Shown: one piece after another, positions 1-5,726 of the stretch
Layout: each line of letters opens with the position of its first letter
How positions within the stretch are numbered: the stretch's first letter is position 1
From: a bacterium
Lineage (GTDB): Bacteria; Chloroflexota; Dormibacteria; UBA8260; Bog-877
DNA length: 5,726 nucleotides
Assembly (NCBI GenBank): GCA_021791455.1
Contig: JAJYWM010000225.1
Coordinates: 1 to 5,726 of the forward strand
Direction of reading: 5' to 3'
Program-made: the position numbers and the translations under genes
Notes under the pieces: generated by a model
The model's database searches: none
What the model was told of the DNA's origin: nothing
What the model saw: only the letters and a program-made list of their open reading frames with translations

Positions 1-324
1 GAAGGCGACCCAGGGGAGGTACTCGAAGGCCTGATTGAGCCCTATGCCGCGCAGGTCCCGGTACGGGCTGTGGCCAGCGGTCAGGGAGGCGGCGGCGTGG
101 TAAAGGACGGCGAAGGCGGTCGCGCGTGCGGAGAGGACCAGCCCCAAGAACAGGACCGTCGTCGCCACGCTGACGCCCACCATGGTCGCGGTGGCGAGTA
201 CCACGAGCCACTGCCGGCGGCGCCACACCAGCGCATCATACGGCCACCAAATTGCGCTGGCGAAGACCGGGAAGCCGTTGAGGCGCTCGAGTGGGGTACC
301 TACCTGGTGCCGTTGTCTTCCCAC
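1..324 (-). CDS. GT87-like polytopic membrane glycosyltransferase, copy A (N-terminal part, runs off left edge)
   Basis: An open frame reads leftwards through base 1 without a stop, so only the first ~108 residues are seen. It has a basic stretch (WRRRQW, residues 34-39), a hydrophobic helix (about 39-64), and an outer loop with FAVLYHAAASLTAGHSPY (71-88) and an FEYLP segment (100-104). This matches the first loop of copy C (FRVLYGAAKAIADGQNPY, then NYFAYLP), so it is a paralogue of the two complete genes nearby. The family is inferred to be GT87/DUF2029, GT-C enzymes that take a sugar from a polyprenyl-phosphate donor outside the membrane. Oddity: where B and C have Ser-Asp-Phe, this protein reads Thr-Ala-Phe (Ala at 115-117, codon GCC), so the likely catalytic Asp is absent. 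The start is uncertain. I chose GTG at 324 because GGTGG lies 6 bases upstream; GTG at 228 would place the start closer to the first helix. The only in-frame ATG (183) falls inside that helix. Confidence 0.72.
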   Translation of the reverse strand, partial: MGRQRHQVGTPLERLNGFPVFASAIWWPYDALVWRRRQWLVVLATATMVGVSVATTVLFLGLVLSARATAFAVLYHAAASLTAGHSPYRDLRGIGLNQAFEYLPWVAF

Positions 325-372
325 CTTAGGCCACCAAGTCCGACGGTGGGCGCCGCCAAGGCCCGGGGTGTC

Positions 373-396
373 GCGGGCGGATGGGAGCCTGCCCGC
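373..396. repeat. Inverted repeat in divergent gap (GCGGGC / GCCCGC arms)
   Basis: GCGGGC at 373-378 is the reverse complement of GCCCGC at 391-396, with 12 bases between. One G-T wobble and one G-C pair extend the stem on the plus-strand transcript to 8 pairs around an 8-base loop. It could be an operator or a small hairpin. In DNA this GC-rich such arms also arise by chance. Confidence 0.25.
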
Positions 397-402
397 TGAA
401 CT

Positions 403-415
403 CGGCACTCTGCCG
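403..415. repeat. Short perfect dyad in divergent gap (CGGCA-3-TGCCG)
   Basis: CGGCA and TGCCG form perfect 5-base arms around a 3-base centre. The dyad lies 36 bases upstream of the assigned start of copy B and 79 bases upstream of the assigned start of copy A. Size and position fit a small regulator site, but no factor is recognised. Confidence 0.22.
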
Positions 416-450
416 GCGGCGCTGTCCACACATCCCTGAGCCGCTGGCAA

Positions 451-1614
451 GTGGGCATCTTGCTAAGCGGATATGCTCCCCGGGTGCGCCCCCGGTTTCC
501 CGCCAGTCGAGTCGGGGCCTGGGCCGTGGCCATGGGCCTGGCCAGCCTGGTCTTCGAACTCGGGTTCCGGGCATACGCACTCAGCCCGTCGGACTTTCAG
601 ACGTTCCTCGCCGCCTCCCATCGGCTCATGGCCGGCCTCCCACTGTACGGAGGGAGGTTCGTCAGCCCACCCGAGCTGGCCGTCGTCCTCGTGCCGCTCG
701 CCGTGGTGCCGCTGCAGGTCGCCTACGCCGTCTTCCTGGCGGCAAGCATCGGGGCCCTGTCCTGGGGAACCTGGTGGTATGCGAGGGAGCTGGGAATGAA
801 AGGCTGGTGGGCCGCCGTCGTCGTGGTGCTGAGCCCCCAGGGATGGTGGGGCCTCATGCTGGGCCAGCCCGACGCACTGCTGGTCGGCCTATTGCTGCTG
901 GCGCTGGTGGCCGTACGCCATCAGCGGTGGACGGCAGCGGGGGTGATCGGGCCCTGGCTGCTTCTCAAACCGGACCTCAGCTGGCCGGTAGTTCCCCTGC
1001 TCATAGCGGCCGCCTGGAAGGACCGCGAGGCCAGGCGCCAACTGGCAACGGGGCTGGCTCTCGGGGGCACCACCTTCCTGCTCATGGCCGGCTGGCTGCT
1101 GCCGAGCTGGGCGCTCGGCCTTGCCCACTTCGGCGGCCGGTCCCAGTTCCAGGGCCTCCTCAGCGGCCTGCCCGACCTCCTTGGAGGGGAGTTGCGCGCC
1201 GCGCCCGCGCATCAGATCCTGGCCTCGCCCCTGACCTGGGCGATCGTTGCGGCAGGACTGGTGGCCATGATTGCAGCCGCTCTTCTCGCGGGGCGGAGAG
1301 CAACCAGCACGTCACCGCGCACGGAGTGGATGATTCTCGTTCCGCTGGCGATCTGGATCGCCACCTCCCCCTACCTCCATGCCGAGGATGCCCTGTTCGC
1401 CGTCCCCCTGGCACTGCGGCTGGCGGACTCGGGCAACAGCTGGTCTCGCCTGCCACTGCTCTTGATCCTGCTCCCGTGGGTCGTCTTCCCGACTTGGGGC
1501 GCCCTCTCGGCCCTCGTTGCGCTGGGCCTGGCCGGTGCTGGAGTCGCGCTCATGGTTCGAGAAACGGGTCCAGCATCCGAGGCTGTGCCGGTGGATCCGG
1601 TGGCCGCGACCTAG
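451..1614 (+). CDS. GT87-like (DUF2029) polytopic membrane glycosyltransferase, copy B
   Basis: 387 residues, hydrophobic along most of the length, with many predicted membrane helices and basic cytoplasmic linkers (for example KDREARRQ near 190-197). Family-like landmarks, in order: Ser-Asp-Phe in the first outer loop (Asp48, expected catalytic acid by analogy with GT-C enzymes), a G-Q-P-D motif at 138-141, LLLKPDLSWP at 170-179, LSGLP at 237-241, and SPYLHAED at 306-313. All of these recur at matching places in copy C. The role, inferred from family, is transfer of a sugar from a polyprenyl-phosphate donor to an acceptor on the outer face of the membrane; the acceptor is unknown. The first outer loop is about 20 residues shorter than in copy C and the protein is about 90 residues shorter overall, with a soluble tail from about 371. 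The start is GTG at 451 without a clear Shine-Dalgarno; GTG at 484 or ATG at 532 are alternatives, but the latter would cut into the first helix. It converges on copy C. Confidence 0.82.
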   Translation: MGILLSGYAPRVRPRFPASRVGAWAVAMGLASLVFELGFRAYALSPSDFQTFLAASHRLMAGLPLYGGRFVSPPELAVVLVPLAVVPLQVAYAVFLAASIGALSWGTWWYARELGMKGWWAAVVVVLSPQGWWGLMLGQPDALLVGLLLLALVAVRHQRWTAAGVIGPWLLLKPDLSWPVVPLLIAAAWKDREARRQLATGLALGGTTFLLMAGWLLPSWALGLAHFGGRSQFQGLLSGLPDLLGGELRAAPAHQILASPLTWAIVAAGLVAMIAAALLAGRRATSTSPRTEWMILVPLAIWIATSPYLHAEDALFAVPLALRLADSGNSWSRLPLLLILLPWVVFPTWGALSALVALGLAGAGVALMVRETGPASEAVPVDPVAAT

Positions 1615-1637
1615 TCCGACTCGCTCGTCCCGTCGGA
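1615..1637. terminator. Possible bidirectional terminator hairpin between convergent genes
   Basis: TCCGAC (1615-1620) immediately follows the stop of copy B and pairs perfectly with GTCGGA (1632-1637) across an 11-base loop. It sits in the 43-bp gap between two convergent genes, where a shared terminator would be expected. There is no T-run on either side and the stem is short, so it is not a canonical intrinsic terminator. Confidence 0.3.
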
Positions 1638-1657
1638 TTGAGGGCGCCGCCCGGGAG

Positions 1658-3094
1658 TCAGCCGGGTGCTTGCGCCTGGGTCGCCGGCGAGGCGTAGGCC
1701 GGGCCGGTGCCCGCGCCGCCCACCTCCATCCAACAGGTGCGGCAGCCTTCAACCACGACGACAAGAGCGGCCACCGGGGTGAGTGATACAGGAAGGAGGT
1801 GGATGGGGTCCAGGACAGGCAGGTAGGCGATCAGCAGCAGCGCCAGGGCAGCTCCAAAGCCGGTGAGGCGCTCGTCCTCCCGGAGTCCCCAGAGGAGGGC
1901 AGCCAGGGCGCCGAACACTCCCAGCGCCACCGGCCAGGGGACTACACCAGCAGGCCAGGCGAGCAGCACCAGAAGCACCACACCGATGGCCAGCCACAGC
2001 CCGGACCCATGAAGCCGCCGCACGTCCCGCCCCAGGACCAGCGCTAGGAGTGGCAGTAGTAGGAGGTCGTCGTTGCTGTGCGCGTACGGCGTTGCCGCCA
2101 GCCAGATCGCCACCGGCACCGAGACCGCCCAGGAGATCCGTCCCACCTCGGTGACCCCATCCCAGGCAGAGGAGGCCAACAGCCACCAGCCGAAGACGAC
2201 CATTCCCAGAAGGGCGAGTGCGATCACCGCCAGCGTTCCCGGGGTGAGGAGGTGTCCGGTGAACCCCCAAGCGGGAGGAGCGGCCTGCTGGAGAGATGGC
2301 AGTCCGGATAGATCTGGCTGAGTGGTCCCGATCCCCGTGGAGAAGCGCGCCAGGGCATGCCCCCAGGGCGCCAGCAGTGCCACGCCGGCGAGGAGCGCCG
2401 CCATGGAGGCGGTGGCGAATCCGGTGGCGAACCAAAGGATCCGGTGCCGGTCGGGCCAGAGCGCGAGGGCCAGGAAGATCGGGGCAGGCCAGAGGAGATC
2501 TGGCTTGACCCAAAGGACCCCCAGCACCAATCCCGAGGCGAGGGGACGGTGATGCCACGCCAGCAGCATCGCCTCCCCGACCGCTGCCAGGAGCACGGCG
2601 TCGAGCTGTCCGTAGAGGAAACCCTGGAAGCTGATCCAGGAGACGAGGGCTGCTGCCGCGGTCAGGCGGTCGTGGGACCACCCCAAGTCGCGGAGGAGGA
2701 ACACCGTGACCACACCGGCGGCGGCGGCACCCACAGCGGTGAGCACCACGAATGCCGCCCAGAAAGGCAGGGTGGTCAGCGGTACCAGGACCACCGCGGT
2801 GATGGGCAGGTAGGCAAAGTAGTTGAGCGCTGGCTGCTGGTAAGGATACGGGTCGGCCCGCTGCAAGAAGTGGAGCAGGACCTGAGGCGAGTACGGATTC
2901 TGGCCGTCCGCTATGGCCTTGGCCGCGCCGTAGAGGACCCGGAAGTCTGAGGCCAGCCCATACGGGTGGGGGGGGAGCACGCGGGTGAGGGCCAGGACCA
3001 CCATCCCCACCGACACCCCGATCACCAGAGCCAGGACCAGCATCCGCGGCCTTCGGCTCCGGCTCTCCAACAGCTCGTCAAGGCTGGGCGCCAT
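1658..3094 (-). CDS. GT87-like (DUF2029) polytopic membrane glycosyltransferase, copy C
   Basis: 478 residues, with a charged N-terminus (SRSRRPR, 11-17), a first helix (about 18-40), then Ala-Ser-Asp-Phe with Asp50 as the expected GT-C catalytic acid. The outer loop carries the DGQNPY and NYFAYLP segments, followed by many helices. G-Q-L-D lies at 162-165, VKPDLLWP at 196-203, LSGLPSL at 262-268, and TPYAHSNDD at 335-343. The family and role are inferred as for copy B: sugar transfer from a polyprenyl-phosphate donor outside the membrane, acceptor unknown. Compared with B it has a longer first loop and extra C-terminal helices (about 365-450). A short tail follows the last helix and holds the protein's only two cysteines (Cys451, Cys454). 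The start is ATG at 3094, with GGTGAG 7 bases upstream. A longer reading from 3310 is rejected because it would run through the end of the permease gene and adds an Arg/Trp/Pro-rich stretch typical of a wrong frame. It follows the permease by 19 bp and is probably co-transcribed with it. Confidence 0.85.
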   Translation of the reverse strand: MAPSLDELLESRSRRPRMLVLALVIGVSVGMVVLALTRVLPPHPYGLASDFRVLYGAAKAIADGQNPYSPQVLLHFLQRADPYPYQQPALNYFAYLPITAVVLVPLTTLPFWAAFVVLTAVGAAAAGVVTVFLLRDLGWSHDRLTAAAALVSWISFQGFLYGQLDAVLLAAVGEAMLLAWHHRPLASGLVLGVLWVKPDLLWPAPIFLALALWPDRHRILWFATGFATASMAALLAGVALLAPWGHALARFSTGIGTTQPDLSGLPSLQQAAPPAWGFTGHLLTPGTLAVIALALLGMVVFGWWLLASSAWDGVTEVGRISWAVSVPVAIWLAATPYAHSNDDLLLLPLLALVLGRDVRRLHGSGLWLAIGVVLLVLLAWPAGVVPWPVALGVFGALAALLWGLREDERLTGFGAALALLLIAYLPVLDPIHLLPVSLTPVAALVVVVEGCRTCWMEVGGAGTGPAYASPATQAQAPG

Positions 3095-3101
3095 CCCCCC
3101 G

Positions 3102-3107
3102 CTCACC
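3102..3107 (-). promoter_or_regulatory. Ribosome binding site deciding the start of copy C
   Basis: On the minus strand GGTGAG lies 7 bases before the ATG at 3094 and 6 bases after the permease stop codon (TGA, 3114-3116). It matches the 3' part of the full anti-16S pairing sequence. Its place right after the upstream stop suggests translational coupling and supports the 478-residue reading of copy C. Confidence 0.55.
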
Positions 3108-3113
3108 GGGCGC

Positions 3114-5621
3114 TCACTCCAAGGCGAGCGCTTCGGTCGGATCCATGCGCGCCAGCTGCCGGGCGGGAAGGACCGCGGCCAGGGCCAGCGCCGCCACCAC
3201 CGCCACCAGAACCGCCAGCACCGCGGCCAGGGAGACGGTGAAGGGGAGCGGCAGGTCGGGAGTTGAGCCTGCGGTGACCTCGGGGTAGACCAGTCCAACT
3301 CCGGCCCCAATCCCGAGAGCGGCCCCCAGCAGCGCCGTGGCGGCTGCCTGCCCGATCACAGCCCGGCCCAGCGCCGCCCGTCCCAACCCCAGCACTCGGA
3401 GCAGCGCCAGCTCCCTGGTCGCCTCCCGGGTGTCCAGGACCACCGTGTCCACGGCAGCCAGCACGGCGATCACCACTCCGACCAGCGCCACCGCCGAGAG
3501 CAGGGCGATGTCGTTCTGGATGCCCCGGTCCACGCCCTGCCGGACCGCGGCCACCGTCTCCGGCTGCATGCCGTAGCGGAAGGCCGCGAGGCGTACCGCC
3601 GCGGCCGCCCCGGGCCCACTGGCCCGCAGCTGGATGAGATTGAAGCCGCCCGCCCCAGAGCCGAAGTCCCTCATCGCCGCGCGCTGGGAGATGACCACGC
3701 TCTCGACCCCGGCCGGCCCCGGGAGGGTGTGGGCCACCACCCCCGCCACCCGGAACGTCCCCCTCCCACCCGACGCCACCAGGTCCAACCGGGAGCCGGG
3801 ACGGGCATGGAGGGCCTGGGCAAGCTGCAGCGGGATGATCACCTGTGGCCCGCGTTCAACCAGGCGCAGCGCCTGGGTCCGCTGTCCCTCCACGAACTGC
3901 AACGCTCCGCTGGCGGCATAGGCGGGCAGGCTGGTGGCTGCCAGCGTCACGGCGAGGTGGCCGGCCCGAGCGGGGACGAACCGGATCGGGGCCACATCCG
4001 AGACCTCGGGATGGCCACTCGCCCCGCGCACCGCCGCCAACAGCTGGGTCTCCACCTGCGGGCTTTGGACCACTGGGCCGACCACCAGGTAATTCCCCAC
4101 GAAGAGGCGGGCCACCCAGACGTTCCCGGAGAGCAGTGCCGACGAGGTGATCCCCGCCAGGCTGGCGGCGGTCGCCATCGAGACGAAGAGGCTCCCCAGG
4201 GCCAGGGACGTCCGGCCGGGCCGGGTCCGGGCCCGAGTGGCGACCGCCGCCACCGGGGCCGCCAGCACCCCCCCCACCATGGACGCCAGAACGCCCACCA
4301 GGCGCGGGCCCTGCCAGCCCAGAAGGCAGAGCACGGCAGCATAGGTGAGAGTCGCCCCCAACGCCACTCCCCAACCGCCTCCCGCCGAGAAAGCCACGGC
4401 CGCGCCCAGTGCTGCCAGGAGCCCCACAAGGGGCCAGGCCCGTGCCCAGGTGCGGCCGCCGCGACGGGAGCGCGGACGCACCGCCTCCAGAGGCCGGGTC
4501 GTGGCCGCCTCGACCGCCGGCACCAGTGAGGCCCCCAGCGCCAGCGCCAGAGTCAGGAGCACGCTGCCGAAAGTCCACTCCCACTGGAAGTGGACGCCGA
4601 CCCCTGGAGAGGACCTTGTGGCGCCGGAGATCGCCACCAGCACCGCGGCCAGGGCGTATCCGGCCGCCGCGCCCAGGACCCCACCGAAGAGCCCCACAGC
4701 CAGGGCCTCACGGATGAAGCTACGGAAGACCAGGGTTCGGCTGGCGCCCGCCAGCCGCGCCAGCCCAATCTCCCGGCGGCGCTCCAGGACCACGGACGAG
4801 AGTGTGGCGCCGACCAGGGCCACCGCCAGAAGCAGGCTGAGTGCGGTCACCGCGTCCAAGACCGGGGCCAGCTCAGAGATCGGGTCCTGGCCAGCGGGCC
4901 TGGCCGCGCTCACCGTGAAGTCCTGGTGCAGGGCGGAGGGGAGCTCCCGGTCGAGGTCCCTCAAGGTGGCCCCGGGGCGGAGCCGGACGGCGATCTCCTG
5001 AACCGCGAGCCCCGAGGCGAAGAGGCGGAGCGCCGTGGCCGACGACACATAGACAGCGTCGCCGGTGAAGGGAGCCCCGGGGCCAGAGTCGGGCACCACA
5101 CCCACGACCCGGAAGGTCCCCACCCCCTTGGACTCGGTGAGGCCGATCGCCCCTCCGACCCCGACCGCCCCGGACGCCCCCTGGCCGGTGGACGCGGAGA
5201 ACCCCGGGCTCAGCGACTGGCTGACCGCGACCGCCGTCCCGACACCCGGCCGCCTCCCTCGCAGCAGCGGAAGTGGCCGAAGCGCCACGCCCTGCGGATA
5301 AACCAGCACCAGGACCACCTGCTGGAAGCCCCCGCCGGGCAGTCTTGCCAGGTCCGCCTTGCTGGTCAGCAGACCGACATCCGAGACGGCCGGGAGCCCC
5401 TGGACGCCGGCCACCTCGGAGGCGGAGAAGCCCGGCCGGCTGAAGGGCACTATGTCGTACTGGGCGCGACCCGCCGCCAGCTGGGCCGCTCGCTCCGCCT
5501 GGTCGTGCAGGGCCGCCGCCGCCAGCTGGGTCCCGAGCACCGATGCCCCACCCAGGGCGAGGGCCGCGACCGCCAGGAGGAGCCTCGCCAGCGCCGAGCG
5601 CCGCCAGAGAAGGGGGATCAC
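3114..5621 (-). CDS. ABC transporter permease, FtsX/MacB (ABC3) family, two FtsX domains
   Basis: 835 residues with the classic layout of a fused ABC3 permease. Helix 1 is at about 8-33. A large extracytoplasmic MacB-type domain (34-254) follows, then helices 2-4 (255-370) forming the first FtsX domain, with ERRREIGLARLAGAS at 280-294 as the typical cytoplasmic coupling motif. A two-helix linker lies at 397-436, and helix 7 at 471-495. A second extracytoplasmic domain spans 496-703, and helices 8-10 (704-818) form the second FtsX domain, with TREATRELALLRVLG at 731-745. Each half ends in the family-type sequence (VEAATTRPLEAVRPR at 369-383; LARMDPTEALALE at the C-terminus). The two outer domains share a GTFRV-x-GVV core (168-176 and 621-629), showing internal duplication. 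The family couples ATP hydrolysis to extrusion or release of lipids, lipoproteins, peptides or drugs at the outer face; the substrate here is not evident. The start is GTG at 5621, with AGGGGG 8 bases upstream. The preceding gene, probably the ATPase, ends 12 bp upstream. Confidence 0.95.
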   Translation of the reverse strand: MIPLLWRRSALARLLLAVAALALGGASVLGTQLAAAALHDQAERAAQLAAGRAQYDIVPFSRPGFSASEVAGVQGLPAVSDVGLLTSKADLARLPGGGFQQVVLVLVYPQGVALRPLPLLRGRRPGVGTAVAVSQSLSPGFSASTGQGASGAVGVGGAIGLTESKGVGTFRVVGVVPDSGPGAPFTGDAVYVSSATALRLFASGLAVQEIAVRLRPGATLRDLDRELPSALHQDFTVSAARPAGQDPISELAPVLDAVTALSLLLAVALVGATLSSVVLERRREIGLARLAGASRTLVFRSFIREALAVGLFGGVLGAAAGYALAAVLVAISGATRSSPGVGVHFQWEWTFGSVLLTLALALGASLVPAVEAATTRPLEAVRPRSRRGGRTWARAWPLVGLLAALGAAVAFSAGGGWGVALGATLTYAAVLCLLGWQGPRLVGVLASMVGGVLAAPVAAVATRARTRPGRTSLALGSLFVSMATAASLAGITSSALLSGNVWVARLFVGNYLVVGPVVQSPQVETQLLAAVRGASGHPEVSDVAPIRFVPARAGHLAVTLAATSLPAYAASGALQFVEGQRTQALRLVERGPQVIIPLQLAQALHARPGSRLDLVASGGRGTFRVAGVVAHTLPGPAGVESVVISQRAAMRDFGSGAGGFNLIQLRASGPGAAAAVRLAAFRYGMQPETVAAVRQGVDRGIQNDIALLSAVALVGVVIAVLAAVDTVVLDTREATRELALLRVLGLGRAALGRAVIGQAAATALLGAALGIGAGVGLVYPEVTAGSTPDLPLPFTVSLAAVLAVLVAVVAALALAAVLPARQLARMDPTEALALE

Positions 5622-5629
5622 GACCCGGT

Positions 5630-5635
5630 CCCCCT
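5630..5635 (-). promoter_or_regulatory. Ribosome binding site of the permease, overlapping the upstream stop codon
   Basis: On the minus strand AGGGGG shares its first two bases with the TAG stop of the upstream gene and lies 8 bases before the GTG start at 5621. The overlap of stop codon and ribosome binding site indicates coupled translation of the upstream gene and permease, and supports the GTG start. Confidence 0.6.
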
Positions 5636-5726
5636 AGAGGCCATGGGCCGAGAGGCGCTCCAGCAGGGGGGCGGTGTCGTGGACGCTGCGGCGGCCCAGC
5701 TCCACGGTCTCGACGATCTCCCCGTC
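5634..5726 (-). CDS. Probable ABC transporter ATP-binding protein, C-terminal end only (runs off right edge)
   Basis: Only the last 30 codons and the TAG stop are in the window. They read DGEIVETVELGR, then a short amphipathic tail ending LERLSAHGL. An Asp-Gly-x-Ile-Val turn near the C-terminus is typical of the last strand of LolD/MacB-type ABC ATPases, which usually precede an FtsX-type permease in the same operon. The 12-bp gap and the permease ribosome binding site overlapping this stop codon fit that pairing. None of the Walker A, Walker B or signature motifs are inside the window, so the call rests on the tail sequence and gene order. Confidence 0.7.
   Translation of the reverse strand, partial: DGEIVETVELGRRSVHDTAPLLERLSAHGL

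Larger units (their letters stand above)
325..450. promoter_or_regulatory. Divergent intergenic region between GT87-like copies A and B
   Basis: This 126-bp gap separates a minus-strand and a plus-strand gene, so promoters for both should lie here or just inside the assigned starts. I find no convincing -35/-10 pair in either direction. The only A/T-richer stretch nearby is 458-475, which lies inside copy B if its start at 451 is right. Two dyad sequences occur within the gap and are listed separately. Its role as a promoter region is inferred from gene orientation only. Confidence 0.35.

Noticed and set aside
141..166. Gly/Ser-rich segment of the permease (residues 141-166; bases about 5124-5201) as an inserted repeat; coordinates here are residue numbers
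   Set aside because: It sits at the usual strand-loop position just before the GTFRVVGVV core of the outer domain, and the second outer domain has a comparable Gly-rich approach. It is a loop, not an insertion.
324..410. Extension of copy A upstream of 324 (frame stays open to GTG at 408 and beyond)
   Set aside because: The added residues resemble random GC-rich translation and would run into the divergent promoter gap. Nothing in them resembles the paralogues.
381..1697. A 438-codon plus-strand open frame covering copy B
   Set aside because: It is longer than the true gene but reads as Arg/Pro/Gly-rich sequence with no membrane helices or family motifs. The 451-1614 frame carries the GT87 motifs shared with copy C. 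Long shadow frames are expected at this GC content.
1749..2681. A 310-codon minus-strand frame inside copy C
   Set aside because: Its composition is Arg/Gly/Pro-rich with no recognisable domain, and it is fully nested in the motif-bearing frame.
3095..3310. 72-residue N-terminal extension of copy C
   Set aside because: It overlaps the conserved end of the permease in another frame and reads as a Trp/Arg/Pro-rich string. ATG at 3094 has a good ribosome binding site and gives an N-terminus similar to the paralogues.
3729..4529. Plus-strand frames opposite the permease (266 codons here, and others at 4345-5001)
   Set aside because: They are antisense to a well-supported FtsX-type permease. The translations are His/Arg/Gln/Gly- or Arg/Ala/Ser/Pro-rich shadows without motifs.
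3114..5621. Permease as two separate fused or frameshifted genes
   Set aside because: Two FtsX domains and two outer domains in one chain are the normal layout of long ABC3 permeases of this length. The frame is continuous and the join has the usual two-helix linker.

Overview
The window is GC-rich, almost fully coding DNA. It carries parts or all of five protein genes, four on the minus strand and one on the plus strand. The proteins are heavy in Ala, Val, Leu and Gly, GTG start codons are used, and GT87-type membrane glycosyltransferases are clustered. This suggests a high-GC Gram-positive-like lineage (Actinomycetota, Chloroflexota, Dormibacterota or similar). That placement is an inference; there is no rRNA or marker gene to settle it. 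I see no tRNA, rRNA, CRISPR array, transposase or phage gene.

Layout, left to right. Bases 1-324 (minus) hold the N-terminal part of a polytopic membrane protein, GT87-like copy A, which runs off the left edge. A 126-bp divergent gap (325-450) follows, with two small dyad sequences. Bases 451-1614 (plus) encode a complete 387-residue GT87-like protein, copy B. It converges across 43 bp on a 478-residue GT87-like protein, copy C (1658-3094, minus). Upstream of copy C, on the same strand, lie an 835-residue FtsX/MacB-type ABC transporter permease (3114-5621) and the last 30 codons of a gene that is most likely the ABC ATPase (5634-5726), which enters from the right edge.

The right-hand minus-strand genes form a tight unit, ATPase - permease - copy C. 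The gaps are only 12 and 19 bp, with Shine-Dalgarno sequences lying on or next to the upstream stop codons, so they are probably co-transcribed and translationally coupled. The transporter is expected to be an ABC3-type machine (ATPase dimer plus permease with two large extracytoplasmic domains). Such machines extrude or mechanically transfer lipids, lipoproteins or peptides rather than import solutes.

Copies A, B and C share the same architecture: a short basic N-terminus, a first membrane helix, an outer loop, and in B and C a G-Q-x-D motif, a K-P-D motif and a late S/T-P-Y-x-H-x-x-D motif. GT87 enzymes are GT-C enzymes that use polyprenyl-phosphate sugars on the outer face of the membrane. 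A working hypothesis is that this locus builds or modifies a surface glycolipid or glycan and that the coupled exporter handles a related substrate. The most notable details are the apparent loss in copy A of the Asp present at the expected catalytic position in B and C, the different outer-loop lengths of B and C, and a lone Cys pair at the C-terminal tail of copy C.
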